DNA of 64,000 nucleotides from Xanthomonas maliensis (GTDB lineage Bacteria > Pseudomonadota > Gammaproteobacteria > Xanthomonadales > Xanthomonadaceae), in the NCBI RefSeq assembly GCF_009192945.1, contig NZ_NSET01000022.1:1-64000 (forward strand), given 5' to 3'. A model generated the notes under the pieces. That model made no database searches and was not told the origin of the DNA. It was given only the letters and a program-made list of their open reading frames with translations. The position numbers were made by a program, and so were the translations under genes. Of the stretch, positions 1 to 9,591 are shown piece by piece (the first letter of the stretch is position 1; every line of letters begins with the position of its first letter).

Positions 1-209
1 TGTATTAGACGCTGTGTGAGTCTTACGGATATATTACTAGTGTGTCCGCAGATGACCGTTTCGATTTCGGTTTATAGTTTTGTGTTTAGTACTGTTCCTT
101 CGTGTTATTTTTTTTTTTTTTTTTTTTTATAAGGCTGCGCGCACCTCCGAGATCACCACTATCCTCTTCGTCGGCATCGTCAGTTGTGTATAAGAGGCGG
201 GGGGGGGGG
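1..209. other. Sequencing-library artefact at the contig end (Illumina P5/Nextera adapter)
   Basis: Bases 168-181 match the Nextera Read 1 segment TCGTCGGCAGCGTC with one substitution. Bases 182-200 match the 19-bp Tn5 mosaic end AGATGTGTATAAGAGACAG with a few substitutions. Bases 160-167 read TATCCTCT, the i5 index known as N503/S503. Bases about 128-159 are a degraded P5 arm. An ~20-nt T-run precedes this block and an ~11-nt G-run (199-209) follows it, and both look like low-quality read ends. No gene should be called here. Genomic sequence appears to begin near 210, so whatever lies upstream of the first gene is unknown. Confidence 0.93.
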
Positions 210-306
210 CTGGGTGCGGGCGATACTGACCCATTGCGATAAGCTCTGAGATAGCAGCTGTGGAAGTGGTGCGCCAAACGGCTTTTAATACGCCATAATC
301 CGCCCG

Positions 307-1011
307 ATGAAGATCATGCGACTCCTTTTGAGCCTGGCGACCCTCCCATTTGCGGCGCATGCTGCGCCCGCGCCCGCGCCCGCGGTAGGTGCCTGTCTTG
401 CCGCGGTCAAGCAGGAGTTGAGGCTCGCTTGGCCTGAGAACCATACTGTCAATATCGTAGCCTTCGGGCACAGCGTGCCAGCGGGATATTTTGCCACCCC
501 ATCGGTGCATGGCCGGGAGGCGTATCCACGTCTTATCGCCGACGGACTCGATAGGCTTTATCCAACCGCCGTCATCAATGTGATCACGTCTGCCGTTGGT
601 GGCGAGAATTCCAGTCAGGGATTACTGCGGTTCCGTCGCGAGGTTTTGGGTCATTCGCCCCGCGTGATCATGATCGACTATGGTCTTAACGATCGTGGTT
701 TGACCGTCGCGCAGTCGCGCTCCAACCTCATGTCGATGATCGGTGAGGCGCGATCGGTGCGCGCCTGCGTGGTGCTGATGACTCCAAGCATCGACCTTAG
801 TGGCGATCCGCCGCTCTCCAAGTCGACGTTGCTGCAACAGGTTGAGATGATTCGCAGCCTTGCAAGGACGCAAGGATTACCGTTGGCCGATACTTACGCT
901 GCTTTTCAGGCTTATCAGGGCGAGCGGCAAGAGTTGATGGCTCAATCGAATCATCCCAACGCTAAGGGACATCAGCTCATTGCGAAGCAGGTGATTGAGC
1001 TGTTTAAGTAG
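307..1011 (+). CDS. Secreted SGNH/GDSL-type hydrolase
   Basis: This 234-residue protein has a signal peptide (hydrophobic residues 6-17, cleavage near AHA-AP at about 19). The mature part shows the SGNH blocks in order: GHS with the presumed nucleophile Ser56, a GG turn at 98-99, GLND at 126-129 (block III Asn128), and NHP at 215-217, where His216 would be the base and Asn replaces the usual Asp. It is probably a periplasmic or secreted esterase or lipase of unknown substrate. The Asp-to-Asn change could lower activity. ATG at 316 is an alternative start; neither has a clear Shine-Dalgarno. Its upstream region is lost in the adapter artefact. Family assignment is from motifs; substrate is not inferable. 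Confidence 0.85.
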   Translation: MKIMRLLLSLATLPFAAHAAPAPAPAVGACLAAVKQELRLAWPENHTVNIVAFGHSVPAGYFATPSVHGREAYPRLIADGLDRLYPTAVINVITSAVGGENSSQGLLRFRREVLGHSPRVIMIDYGLNDRGLTVAQSRSNLMSMIGEARSVRACVVLMTPSIDLSGDPPLSKSTLLQQVEMIRSLARTQGLPLADTYAAFQAYQGERQELMAQSNHPNAKGHQLIAKQVIELFK

Positions 1012-1159
1012 TGCATGCGAATGGTCAGCCTGCGCTTGTAGAAGCGTTTGCGCTCAGGCCGCGCGGTCGTCGATCGCTTCCAGGTGCGCCGTTCCGCGCC
1101 GCGTGGGCATGGCTAACTTCGGGCAGCAGCCCATTGCCAACATGTGCTAACTCCACCAC

Positions 1160-1894
1160 TCAGCCGACCGAATCGACCGTGCTGTCCTGTTCTTCCTGGA
1201 TGGCGTCGCGCGCGTCCTGCGCCAGGGTGGCCTTGACGATGATCGAGCGGATCGCATCGATCGCCTCGGCCAGGGGCACATCGCTGCTCAGTCGCTGGAA
1301 GGTGTCGCGGCTGTTGTAGCCGGAGCCGTCCTTCAAGTAGTGCTCGTACATCGACAGCAAGTCCTGGCAGGCGGTGATCAGCGCCCCGACGCTACTGCGT
1401 TCCAGCGCATGCCCGATCTGGTCCACGCTGTGCAGACAGTCGGCCAGCCAATGCAGGTCGTAGCGCGCGGTGGCCGGTTCGGGCCCGGCGTGACCGCGGC
1501 TGTAGGCGCTATAGCGGCGCAGGCTGCGGGCGACCCGCGCCACGTGCTTGAACAACACCCCGGTTTCGGCGGCGATGTCCAATTGCTGGATCAGGACTGC
1601 CGGAAGCACCGGGACCGGATCGCGCGGAGTGGTTGCCGTGTCGTTCGACTGCTGGGCCTCCAGGGTTTCCTTCAGCGCCGCGTAGCTGTGCTGCAATGCC
1701 TCCAGCTCGCGCGCACTGGCAGCCGCGCGGGCCTTCAGTTGCGACAACGCGGCCTGGTAGCGCGACAGGCTGTCCTGGGCATTGGCGTGCTGGTTGCACT
1801 CGGCACGCCATTGCTGACCGCGGGCATAGGCCATCCCGGTGGCAATGAGCGCCCAGAGCGCAAGCGCCGGCACCAGATAGATCAGGATACCCAT
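1160..1894 (-). CDS. Hypothetical membrane-anchored coiled-coil protein
   Basis: This 244-residue protein has one N-terminal transmembrane segment (about residues 3-23), then a Lys/Arg/Gln/Glu-rich helical stretch (about 28-85) that looks like a coiled coil, a Pro-rich hinge, and a helical C-terminal domain ending in an acidic tail. I do not recognise the family. The start is supported by GAGGA six bases upstream of the ATG. The shape (inner-membrane anchor, coiled coil, cytoplasmic or periplasmic helical domain) suggests a structural or scaffold role, but no function can be assigned. It stands alone, tail-on to the SGNH gene. Confidence 0.75.
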   Translation of the reverse strand: MGILIYLVPALALWALIATGMAYARGQQWRAECNQHANAQDSLSRYQAALSQLKARAAASARELEALQHSYAALKETLEAQQSNDTATTPRDPVPVLPAVLIQQLDIAAETGVLFKHVARVARSLRRYSAYSRGHAGPEPATARYDLHWLADCLHSVDQIGHALERSSVGALITACQDLLSMYEHYLKDGSGYNSRDTFQRLSSDVPLAEAIDAIRSIIVKATLAQDARDAIQEEQDSTVDSVG

Positions 1895-2221
1895 GGAGGT
1901 TCCTCGGAACGATGCATATCTTTTCGGCCTGAAGCGCTAGCTCTTGAGGCCGAAATACGCTGGCGAGCGCGGCTGTTTCGTGGGGGGGCGTCAGTTGCGG
2001 GTAGCGGTGGAGTGGGCTGGCACTGCGCAGGGACGCGCGATAGCGTGGAGCTACCGTGTCCGGAAGGTGCTGCCTGTGCCGATGCGCGACACGCCGCCCG
2101 GTGAGCGGCGGCGGCACCGGCCGGTACCTGCCGCGGGTGGCCTATGGATTCCGCAGGCAATGCCTGGTGATCGGCGGTCCAGTCCGACGCGCCGCCGCGG
2201 CCGGCAGTCACCGATCCGGCA
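1895..2221. other. Intergenic stretch with a 9-bp inverted repeat
   Basis: This stretch holds no convincing gene. Overlapping open frames exist on both strands, but they lack start signals and recognisable composition. The only structure is a perfect 9-bp inverted repeat, TTTCGGCCT (1922-1930) and AGGCCGAAA (1947-1955), about 30 bp upstream of the minus-strand gene that starts at 1894. It could be an operator, a leader hairpin or a degenerate dispersed repeat. Confidence 0.45.
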
Positions 2222-3862
2222 TCAGCGCGCGGGCTTGGCGAGCGCGCGCGATTTGGCGTACAGCCGCTCGGCGGTGTCCTTGTCGCCCAGAGCAGCGTGG
2301 CACTCGGCCAGACTGTCCCAGACGTTGGCCGAATCCGGATGCAACGCGGCATTGAGCGCAAATACCTTCAGCGCCACGCCTGCGCCAAGGTTTTCGCGGA
2401 TCGTATAGCCCGCCGTGTTGATTGCAGGCTCCAGCGCAGCGCCGTCGATGCCGCAGTCCTTCAGCCACGCGCGCAACGCACGCTCGGACTCGGGCGCGCT
2501 GTCCAGCGCGTAAGCGATCATGCGTTCGGACAGCGCGGCATGCGGAAATTGCGCCGGTGCGGTGGTGGCCATGGTGCTGTCCACCAGCACCCGCGACCAG
2601 ACATTGCGTGCACTGCCGTTGGTGAAATACACGAAGATCCAGCAGTCGCCGGCCAGCGTGCCCCGGTAGGCCAGACGGACGCGCACGCGGGTACCGCCAT
2701 CATGCCCGACCTCGGTATAGCCATCGCGGTTCGCGCGATCCCAGCCGCTGGCGAACGCGTTCTGGCCGCCGTCGCTGAGGCGTTGCGGCTGCCAAAGGCG
2801 TTCCAATGTCGCTCGCTGCAGCAGCCGGCCGGCGGCCAGCGCCTGCAGGAACCGCTGCATATCGCCGACGGTGGTCTGCAGATCGGCATGGCCCCAGCCG
2901 TAGCTGGGCCACGGCGCTTCGTCGTCCGGCTGCAGCACGCCCTGCTTGCCGGTGTACGCCACCGCTGCGCGATCCTTCGGCACCGCAGCACGTCCCAGCC
3001 AGGTGTTGCGCAGCTGCAGGGGCCGCAGGATGCGCTCGCGCACGATGATCGGATAGGGCTTGCGGTAGTGCGCTTCCAGCAGGGCAGTGAGCACCAGGAA
3101 ATTGGTCTGGGTGTAGCGCGCGCGGGTGCCGGGTGCGAACTGTAGCGGTGCCGCACCGGCAGCTGCCAGCGCCGCGGTCAGATCGGGCGCGAGGCCGTCG
3201 TAGCCTGGGCTCGCCAGCCGTTCGCCGCGTTTTTCGAAGTATTCGGCCACGCCCGAACTGTGATTGAGGAAGTCGCGCACTGGGATCGCCCGCCACCCCT
3301 GCGGGAGTTGCGGCAGGTAACGGCTGATGGGCGCATCCAGATCCACCTTGCGGTGTTCCACCAACTGCATCAGCAACGTGCTGGTGAACAGCTTGGCCAG
3401 CGACTGCGCAGCGAACACGCTGTCCACCGTCATCGGCGCCTGCGCGGCGAAATCGCGCTCGCCACTCGCCGCCTGGTAGATCACCTTGCCGTCGTGCGCG
3501 ATCAGCACGGCCTGGCCGGCGATGCCGTAACGCTCGCGATTGAGTTGCAGTTGCGCGTCCAGCCGCCTGGACAGCTCCGTCGCCGCCGCGCCGCCCGGTA
3601 ACAGGCACAAGAGGACGCACAGCAGTGGGGATGGACGCAGCCAGCGTGCGTGCAAGCGCAGACGCACGGCGACCGCCACGGCGAAGGTCGACGGGTCAAC
3701 GCGGGTGTGCGTGCGGCCCGATAGGCAGGGCGTTGCGATGGGCTGGAGGTGCGAGGGCATGACACCCGCAGTGGTCGTGCCCTGCCGATAGCGATCGAGC
3801 GCGAGGCGGGCACTGCGCGGTGGTGTCGGAGGGGTATCGTCCATGTTGGCCGGCTCATCCAT
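2222..3862 (-). CDS. Beta-lactamase-fold serine hydrolase with C-terminal TPR-like tail
   Basis: From the ATG at 3862 (AGGCG seven bases upstream) the protein is 546 residues. It has an unusually long N-terminal extension and then a hydrophobic signal-like segment at about 76-95. The class C beta-lactamase/PBP-like domain follows: SLAK with Ser154 and Lys157, a Tyr in the second motif (Tyr-Thr-Gln in place of Tyr-Ser-Asn), and a HDG third motif. Such proteins are periplasmic peptidases or esterases more often than true beta-lactamases. The C-terminal ~60 residues resemble a TPR repeat. A later ATG at 3760 would give a shorter leader and is a real alternative. The open frame continues upstream into the hutU 3' end, but that part is spurious. 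Confidence 0.82.
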   Translation of the reverse strand: MDEPANMDDTPPTPPRSARLALDRYRQGTTTAGVMPSHLQPIATPCLSGRTHTRVDPSTFAVAVAVRLRLHARWLRPSPLLCVLLCLLPGGAAATELSRRLDAQLQLNRERYGIAGQAVLIAHDGKVIYQAASGERDFAAQAPMTVDSVFAAQSLAKLFTSTLLMQLVEHRKVDLDAPISRYLPQLPQGWRAIPVRDFLNHSSGVAEYFEKRGERLASPGYDGLAPDLTAALAAAGAAPLQFAPGTRARYTQTNFLVLTALLEAHYRKPYPIIVRERILRPLQLRNTWLGRAAVPKDRAAVAYTGKQGVLQPDDEAPWPSYGWGHADLQTTVGDMQRFLQALAAGRLLQRATLERLWQPQRLSDGGQNAFASGWDRANRDGYTEVGHDGGTRVRVRLAYRGTLAGDCWIFVYFTNGSARNVWSRVLVDSTMATTAPAQFPHAALSERMIAYALDSAPESERALRAWLKDCGIDGAALEPAINTAGYTIRENLGAGVALKVFALNAALHPDSANVWDSLAECHAALGDKDTAERLYAKSRALAKPAR

Positions 3863-4079
3863 CTGCGTTCGCCTCGCTGGCCGAAGCGCTCGGCCGTGCG
3901 GCATCGTCGCATATGGGCGCGTGCTGGCGACGCATATGCGCTGGTGGTCTCTCAGGGCACAGGGCCGCTGCCAGCGCGATGCCCCGGCCGATTGCTGCGA
4001 TCTCGCGTCAGCCCCATCGCCGGCAGCAAGACGCCGCGCCGCCAACCGCGGCATCGATGGCGGCGACCGCGGCGTGCGG

Positions 4080-5747
4080 TCAGCGCAGGATGCCCGGAAG
4101 GTCCAGGCCCTGTTCCTTGGCGCAGTCGAGCGCAATGGCGTAGCCGGCATCGGCGTGGCGCATGACGCCGGTGGCGGGGTCGTTCCACAGCACCCGTGCG
4201 AGGCGTCGGTCGGCGGCTTCACTGCCGTCGCAGACGATCACCATGCCGGCATGCTGCGAGAAACCCATGCCGACGCCGCCGCCGTGGTGGAGCGAGACCC
4301 AGGTCGCGCCGGAAGCGGTATTGAGCAGGGCATTGAGCAACGGCCAGTCCGAGACTGCGTCCGAGCCGTCGGCCATTGCCTCGGTCTCGCGGTTGGGCGA
4401 GGCCACGCTGCCGCTGTCGAGGTGGTCGCGCCCGATCACCACCGGTGCCTTCAGCTCGCCGCTGCGGACCATGGCGTTGAAGGCCAGGCCCAGCCGGTGG
4501 CGGTCGCCCAGGCCGACCCAGCAGATCCGCGCCGGCAGGCCCTGGAACCGGATCTTCTCCGCCGCCATGTCCAGCCAGCGGTGCAGGTGCGGATTGTCGG
4601 GAATCAATTCCTTGACCTTGGCATCGGTTCGCGCGATGTCCTCCGGGTCGCCGCTCAGTGCAGCCCAGCGGAACGGGCCGATGCCGCGGCAGAACAGCGG
4701 GCGGATATACGCCGGTACGAAGCCGGGAAAGTCGAAGGCATTGTCCACGCCTTCTTCCAGCGCCATCTGCCGCAGGTTGTTGCCGTAGTCCACGGTCGGC
4801 ACGCCGAGCGCGTGGAAGCCGAGCATGGCGCGGATGTGGTTGGCCATCGAGGCGCGTGCGGCCTGTTCGACCTGCTTCGGCGCAGAGACGCGCTGTTGGT
4901 CCCACTGCTCGACCGTCCAGCCCTGCGGCAGGTAGCCGTTGACCGGGTCGTGCGCGGACGTCTGGTCGGTCAAGAGATCAGGCCTCACCCCGCGCGCCAG
5001 CAGCTCGGTCAGCACGTCGGCGACGTTGCCGAGCAGGCCGATCGAGCGCGGTGTCTTGCGCGCACAGGCCTCATCGATCAGCTGCAGCGCCTCGTCCAGC
5101 GAGTCGGTCCAGGTATCCAGGTAGCCGGTGCGCAGGCGCATGTCGATGCTGCTCTTGCGGCATTCCACCGCCAGGCAGGAGGCACCGGCCATCACCGCGG
5201 CCAGCGGCTGTGCACCGCCCATACCGCCGAGCCCGCCGGTGAACAGCCAGCGCCCGGACAGATCGCCGCCGTAGTGCTGTCGGCCCATCTCCACGAAGGT
5301 TTCGTAGGTTCCTTGCACGATGCCTTGCGCGCCGATGTAGATCCAGCTGCCGGCGGTCATCTGCCCATACATCGCCAGACCCTTGCGATCCAGCGCGTTG
5401 AAGTGGTCCCAGTTGGCCCAGCGCGGCACCAGATTGGAATTGGCGATCAGCACGCGGGGGGCATCGGCGTGGGTGCGGAACACGCCGACCGGCTTGCCCG
5501 ATTGCACCAGCAGGGTCTGGTCGTCGTCCAGGCGGGTGAGCGCGGCGACGATGGCATCGAAGCTTTCCCAATCGCGCGCGGCGCGGCCGATGCCGCCGTA
5601 CACCACCAGCTCCTGCGGACGTTCGGCCACGTCCGGGTCAAGATTGTTCATCAGCATCCGCAGCGGCGCTTCGGTGAGCCAGCTCTTTGCGGTGAGGCTG
5701 CTGCCGGTGGGGGCTTGGATGCGGCGGGTGGCGTCGAGGCGGGTCAT
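4080..5747 (-). CDS. hutU: Urocanate hydratase
   Basis: This 555-residue enzyme has the length typical of urocanase. It catalyses step two of histidine degradation in the cytoplasm: urocanate plus water gives imidazolone propionate, with tightly bound NAD+. Family sequence is recognisable throughout, including the glycine-rich GLGGMGGAQ nucleotide-binding stretch, the YGNNLRQ segment and the C-terminal [15 protein letters not shown] signature. The start at 5747 has GAGGA eight bases upstream; the much longer open frame is spurious extension. It is last in the minus-strand hutI-hutH-hutG-hutU group, 49 bp downstream of hutG, and presumably under HutC control. Confidence 0.97.
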   Translation of the reverse strand: MTRLDATRRIQAPTGSSLTAKSWLTEAPLRMLMNNLDPDVAERPQELVVYGGIGRAARDWESFDAIVAALTRLDDDQTLLVQSGKPVGVFRTHADAPRVLIANSNLVPRWANWDHFNALDRKGLAMYGQMTAGSWIYIGAQGIVQGTYETFVEMGRQHYGGDLSGRWLFTGGLGGMGGAQPLAAVMAGASCLAVECRKSSIDMRLRTGYLDTWTDSLDEALQLIDEACARKTPRSIGLLGNVADVLTELLARGVRPDLLTDQTSAHDPVNGYLPQGWTVEQWDQQRVSAPKQVEQAARASMANHIRAMLGFHALGVPTVDYGNNLRQMALEEGVDNAFDFPGFVPAYIRPLFCRGIGPFRWAALSGDPEDIARTDAKVKELIPDNPHLHRWLDMAAEKIRFQGLPARICWVGLGDRHRLGLAFNAMVRSGELKAPVVIGRDHLDSGSVASPNRETEAMADGSDAVSDWPLLNALLNTASGATWVSLHHGGGVGMGFSQHAGMVIVCDGSEAADRRLARVLWNDPATGVMRHADAGYAIALDCAKEQGLDLPGILR

Positions 5748-5796
5748 GCGGGAATCCTCAGGTGGATGCGCGGAAGGCGAAAGCGCGGCGCGCGCG

Positions 5797-6660
5797 TCAG
5801 TCGGCGACGTGGCCGGAGGCGGCGGGGCGGCGGGCGAAGTCGAGGCAGGCCTGCAGCACCTGCTGCAGCACCGCGCGCAGTGGCGTGGCGTGTTCGGGGT
5901 TCCAGGGCGAGGGCCAGGTGCTGGGATCGACCGTCTCCGGTTCGTGCATGTAGCCGCGGCAGGCCAGTTCCATTTGGATTGCGTGCACGCCGTCGGCCGG
6001 CGCGCCGTGATGGCGGGTGCTCCAGCCGCCCTTGAAGCGGCCGTTGCGCACGTGGCTGAAGCCGCTGCCGGCGCAGACGCCTTCGACCGCATCGGTCAGC
6101 GTCGCCGCGCAACTGGTGTCCACCGCGCCGGAGGCGCCGGCGCTGCCGATGTTGAACTGCGGCAGCTCGCCCTCGAACAGGTGCGCAATGCGCGAGCGGA
6201 TCGAATGCGCGTCGTAGACCACGATCGCCGGATGCAGGCCGCGCAGGCGCGCGATCTCCGCGTCCAGCGCGGCGTGATAAGGCGCAAACCAGTGCGCGCG
6301 GCGCTGCGCGATCTCGGCCGCATCCGGCTCGGCGCCGGGCCGGTACAGCGGCTGCGCGTCGAAGGTGGTCAGCGGGCACAGCCCGGTGGTGTTCTGCCCT
6401 GGATAGAGCGACACCCCGGCCGGGTCGCGATTGACGTCGATCACCGAGCGCGAGATCGCGGTGCGTACGCAGGTCGCGCCCAGCGTTTCGGCGAAGTCGT
6501 ACAAATGGTGCACCCACCAGTCGGCATCGCGCCGCGCCAGCCATGGCGAGACGAAGCGCTCGGCCAGCGCGTCCGGCAGGTCGGTGCCGGTATGCGGGAA
6601 GCTGAGGATCAGCGGCGCATCGCCGCGGTGCACACTGAGCCAATCGGGTAGGGATGTCAT
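5797..6660 (-). CDS. hutG: N-formylglutamate deformylase (amidohydrolase)
   Basis: This 287-residue protein belongs to the N-formylglutamate amidohydrolase family. It releases formate and glutamate in the last step of the five-step histidine pathway. The N-terminal [10 protein letters not shown] segment and the internal YDAHSIRSR segment, which carry presumptive metal-binding and substrate-binding residues, are both present. Together with hutF nearby, it shows that this organism uses the deiminase/deformylase branch rather than direct formimidoylglutamase. GAGG lies just upstream of the ATG. It is separated from hutH by 108 bp holding a REP-like repeat, so the two may be only partly co-transcribed. 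Confidence 0.95.
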   Translation of the reverse strand: MTSLPDWLSVHRGDAPLILSFPHTGTDLPDALAERFVSPWLARRDADWWVHHLYDFAETLGATCVRTAISRSVIDVNRDPAGVSLYPGQNTTGLCPLTTFDAQPLYRPGAEPDAAEIAQRRAHWFAPYHAALDAEIARLRGLHPAIVVYDAHSIRSRIAHLFEGELPQFNIGSAGASGAVDTSCAATLTDAVEGVCAGSGFSHVRNGRFKGGWSTRHHGAPADGVHAIQMELACRGYMHEPETVDPSTWPSPWNPEHATPLRAVLQQVLQACLDFARRPAASGHVAD

Positions 6661-6685
6661 ACGGCCTCGCGCGTTGTGCTGTTCT

Positions 6686-6753
6686 GTAGGAGCGGCGTTA
6701 GCCGCGACCGGGCATTGCCGAGAAGACCCGGTCGCGTCTGGAGCCGCTCCTAC
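6686..6753. repeat. REP-like nested inverted repeat in the hutH-hutG gap
   Basis: Outer arms GTAGGAGCGGC (6686-6696) and GCCGCTCCTAC (6743-6753) are perfect complements. An inner pair, CGCGACCGGG (6703-6712) and CCCGGTCGCG (6727-6736), is also perfect. The nested imperfect hairpin with a GTAGGAGC end is typical of dispersed extragenic repeats in Xanthomonas, Stenotrophomonas and Pseudomonas. In the hutH-to-hutG direction it could stabilise the upstream mRNA or attenuate read-through. Confidence 0.85.
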
Positions 6754-6768
6754 GGCGGTTTCTGCGGG

Positions 6769-8304
6769 TCAGACACTGACCTCGGGCAAGCGCATCCCCA
6801 CCGCCGCAACCAGGGCGCCGTCGCGCACCAGCGCGGTGGCGGCCAGCATGTCCGGGTGGAAATAGCGATCGTCCTGCAACGCCGGCACGCGGGCACGCAG
6901 CAATGCGCGCGCCGCTTCCAACGCGGCGCTGGAGCGCAGCGGAGCGTGGAAGTCGCAACCCTGCGTGGCGGCCAGCAGTTCGATGCCGACCACGTTGGCC
7001 GCGTTCTCGGCCATCGCCAGCAGGCGGCGCGCACCGTGTGCGGCCATCGAGACGTGATCTTCCTGGTTGGCCGAGGTCGGGATCGAATCGACACTGGCCG
7101 GATAGGCCTGCTGCTTGTTCTCCGAGACCAGCGCGGCGGCGGTGACCTGCGGAATCATGAAGCCGGAATTCAATCCCGGCCGCGGCGTCAGGAAGGCCGG
7201 CAGGCCGGACAGCGCCGGATCCACCAGCATGGCGGTGCGGCGCTCGCTGATCGAGCCGATTTCGCACACCGCCAGCGCCAGCATGTCGGCGGCAAACGCC
7301 ACCGGCTCGGCGTGGAAGTTGCCGCCGGACAGCGCCTCGCCGGTGTCGCTGAACACCAGCGGATTGTCCGACACACCATTGGCTTCGATTTCCAGCGTGC
7401 ATGCGGCCTGGCGCATCACGTCCAGCGCTGCGCCCATCACCTGCGGCTGGCAACGCAGGCAGTACGGGTCCTGCACGCGCACATCGCCGAGCCGGTGCGA
7501 TTCGCGGATCGCCGAGTCGGCCATCAGCGCGCGCAGCGCTGCAGCCACGGCGATCTGCCCGGGTTGTCCGCGCAGCGCGTGGATGCGGGGATCGAACGGC
7601 GTGTCCGAGCCCTTGGCCGCTTCCACCGACAACGCGCCGGTGACCAGCGCGGCCTGCAGCACGGTCTCGATCTCGAACAACCCGGCCAGCGCGCAGGCGG
7701 TGGAGAACTGGGTGCCGTTGAGCAGCGCCAGGCCTTCCTTGGCGCCGAGCACGCAGGGCTGCAGCCCCGCCTGCGCCAGTGCCTGCGCGGCCGGCAGACG
7801 CGCAGGCCCGACGAACGCCTCGCCGACGCCGAGCATGACCGCGGCCAGGTGCGACAGCGGCGCCAGATCGCCGGAGGCGCCGACCGAGCCCTGGCAGGGC
7901 ACTACCGGGGTGATGCCTTGCCGCAGCATGGCCTCCAGCAGCGCCAACGTCTGCGGCTGTACGCCCGAGGCGCCCTGCGCCAGGCTGGTGAGCTTGAGTG
8001 CCATCATCAACCGCACCACCGCCACCGGGGTCGGTGCGCCGACGCCGGCCGCATGCGACAACACGATATTGCGTTGCAGGGTTTGCAGGTCCTCGCGTTC
8101 GATGCGCACGCTGGCCAACTTGCCGAAGCCGGTGTTGACGCCGTACACCGGCTCGCCGCGCGCGACGATCGCCGCCACCGTCTGCGCGCTGCGCAGCACG
8201 GCCGCGGCGCAGGCCGGGTCCAGCGCGGCGTCGGCGCCGCGGTACAGGGCGCGCCACTGTGCCAGGGACACCTGGCCGGGCTGCAGGGTGATGCAAGCAC
8301 TCAT
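6769..8304 (-). CDS. hutH: Histidine ammonia-lyase
   Basis: This 511-residue protein deaminates histidine to urocanate, the committing step of the hut pathway. The Ala143-Ser144-Gly145 triad in the [14 protein letters not shown] signature forms the MIO electrophile autocatalytically. The N-terminal [10 protein letters not shown] segment supplies the conserved active-site tyrosine. Length and both signatures are standard for the family. The start at 8304 has GGAG six bases upstream. It lies 18 bp downstream of hutI, so the two are almost certainly co-transcribed. Confidence 0.97.
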   Translation of the reverse strand: MSACITLQPGQVSLAQWRALYRGADAALDPACAAAVLRSAQTVAAIVARGEPVYGVNTGFGKLASVRIEREDLQTLQRNIVLSHAAGVGAPTPVAVVRLMMALKLTSLAQGASGVQPQTLALLEAMLRQGITPVVPCQGSVGASGDLAPLSHLAAVMLGVGEAFVGPARLPAAQALAQAGLQPCVLGAKEGLALLNGTQFSTACALAGLFEIETVLQAALVTGALSVEAAKGSDTPFDPRIHALRGQPGQIAVAAALRALMADSAIRESHRLGDVRVQDPYCLRCQPQVMGAALDVMRQAACTLEIEANGVSDNPLVFSDTGEALSGGNFHAEPVAFAADMLALAVCEIGSISERRTAMLVDPALSGLPAFLTPRPGLNSGFMIPQVTAAALVSENKQQAYPASVDSIPTSANQEDHVSMAAHGARRLLAMAENAANVVGIELLAATQGCDFHAPLRSSAALEAARALLRARVPALQDDRYFHPDMLAATALVRDGALVAAVGMRLPEVSV

Positions 8305-8322
8305 GACGACTCCAACGCGAGA

Positions 8323-9531
8323 TCAGGAAAACGATTGCCCGCGCCAAACGCGGGCATGCAGAGGATTGAAACCCATGCGATAGACCAGGTCGGCCGGCGC
8401 CTCGATGTCCCAGATCGCCAGGTCGCAGTCCATGCCCGCACGCAGCTGGCCCAGGCGATCGCCGCGGCCCAGCGCGCGTGCGGCTGCGCGGGTGAAGCCG
8501 GCGATGCACTCGTCGACCGTCATGCGGAACAAGGTCGCGGCCAGGTTCATCGCCAGCAACGGGCTGGTCAGCGGCGAGGTGCCGGGGTTGCAGTCGGTGG
8601 CCAGCGCCAACGGCACCCCGGCCGCGCGCAAGGCGTCCAGCGGTGGCAGCTGGGTATCGCGGGTGAAGTAGAACGCGCCGGGCAGCAGCACCGCGACGGT
8701 GCCGGCCTGCGCCATCGCGGCGATGCCGTCGGCATCCAGATATTCGACGTGATCGGCCGACAGCGCGCCATGCCGCGCCGCCAACGCAGCGCCATGCTGG
8801 TTGCTCAGTTGTTCGGCGTGGATCTTGATCGCCAGCCCATGCGCACGCGCCGCGACGAACACCTGTTCGGCCTGCGCCGGCGAGAACGCCAGGTGCTCGC
8901 AGAACACATCCACCGCTTCGGCCAGGCCTTGGGTGGCGATCGCCGGGATCATCTGCATACAGACCTGATCGATGTAGTCCTGCGCCTGGCTGCCGGGCGG
9001 CACCGCATGCGCGCCGAGGAAGGTCGGTGCCACCTCTACCGCGCGCAGCTCGGCCAGGCGGCGCGCAACGCGCAGCTGCTTGGCTTCGTCGTCCAGCGTG
9101 AGCCCGTAGCCGGACTTGATTTCCAGCGTGGTGACGCCTTCGCGCAGCAAGGCGTCCAGGCGCGGCAGGCTGGCGGCCAGCAGCGCGTCCTCGTCGGCGG
9201 CGCGGGTGGCGCCGACGGTCGCCACGATGCCGCCACCGGCGGCAGCGATCTGCGCGTAGCTGGCGCCACGCAAGCGCTGTTCGAATTCGTTGGCGCGATT
9301 GCCGGCATACACCAGGTGGGTGTGGCAGTCGATCAGGCCGGGGCTGATCCAGCGGCGCTGGCAGTCGTGGCTGCTGGCCGCCTGCAGGTCGGGCGCGCCC
9401 GCGGCCGGGCCGGCGTAGACCAGGCGGCCGGCCTGGCAGGCCAGCACACCATCATCCACGATACCCAGACCGCCATGGCTGTCATCCAGGGTCATCAGCC
9501 GTGCGTTATGCCAGAGGACGTCGCACTGCAT
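8323..9531 (-). CDS. hutI: Imidazolonepropionase
   Basis: This 402-residue amidohydrolase-superfamily enzyme hydrolyses imidazolone propionate to formimidoylglutamate (third step). HTHLVYAG near residue 75 is the N-terminal metal motif. [10 protein letters not shown] and ADHVEY in the middle and ATDCNPG in the C-terminal half complete the metal and substrate site. ATG 9531 was chosen because it gives the family's usual N-terminus and length; the open frame upstream runs into the hut operator and antisense to hutF. It is the first gene of the minus-strand hut operon, directly downstream of the palindromic operator candidate. Confidence 0.96.
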   Translation of the reverse strand: MQCDVLWHNARLMTLDDSHGGLGIVDDGVLACQAGRLVYAGPAAGAPDLQAASSHDCQRRWISPGLIDCHTHLVYAGNRANEFEQRLRGASYAQIAAAGGGIVATVGATRAADEDALLAASLPRLDALLREGVTTLEIKSGYGLTLDDEAKQLRVARRLAELRAVEVAPTFLGAHAVPPGSQAQDYIDQVCMQMIPAIATQGLAEAVDVFCEHLAFSPAQAEQVFVAARAHGLAIKIHAEQLSNQHGAALAARHGALSADHVEYLDADGIAAMAQAGTVAVLLPGAFYFTRDTQLPPLDALRAAGVPLALATDCNPGTSPLTSPLLAMNLAATLFRMTVDECIAGFTRAAARALGRGDRLGQLRAGMDCDLAIWDIEAPADLVYRMGFNPLHARVWRGQSFS

Positions 9532-9554
9532 GGCGCAGCTCCCGGGTGTCTGAT

Positions 9555-9566
9555 ATGTATATACAT
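9555..9566. promoter_or_regulatory. Candidate HutC operator between hutI and hutF
   Basis: ATGTATATACAT is a perfect 12-bp palindrome in the 60-bp divergent gap. HutC repressors of the GntR/HutC family are known to bind TGTA-centred palindromes of this kind and to release them on binding urocanate. One site here could control both hut directions, since hutC itself is the last plus-strand gene. Confidence 0.75.
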
Positions 9567-9591
9567 TATGTTCGCGCAGCGAGGGTGTCCA

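Noticed and set aside
95-209. T-run followed by a G-run, considered as a natural terminator or hairpin
   Set aside because: The sequence between them is a recognisable Nextera adapter with an index, so this is a library artefact.
3843-6035. 730-codon plus-strand open frame
   Set aside because: It is antisense to hutU and the serine hydrolase; the translation is Arg/Ala/Gly-rich without domains or a ribosome site.
6676-9591. Very long plus-strand open frame that continues into hutF
   Set aside because: It lies antisense to hutG, hutH and hutI, all with strong family signatures, and only becomes a real protein from the GTG at 9592. High GC makes such antisense frames common.
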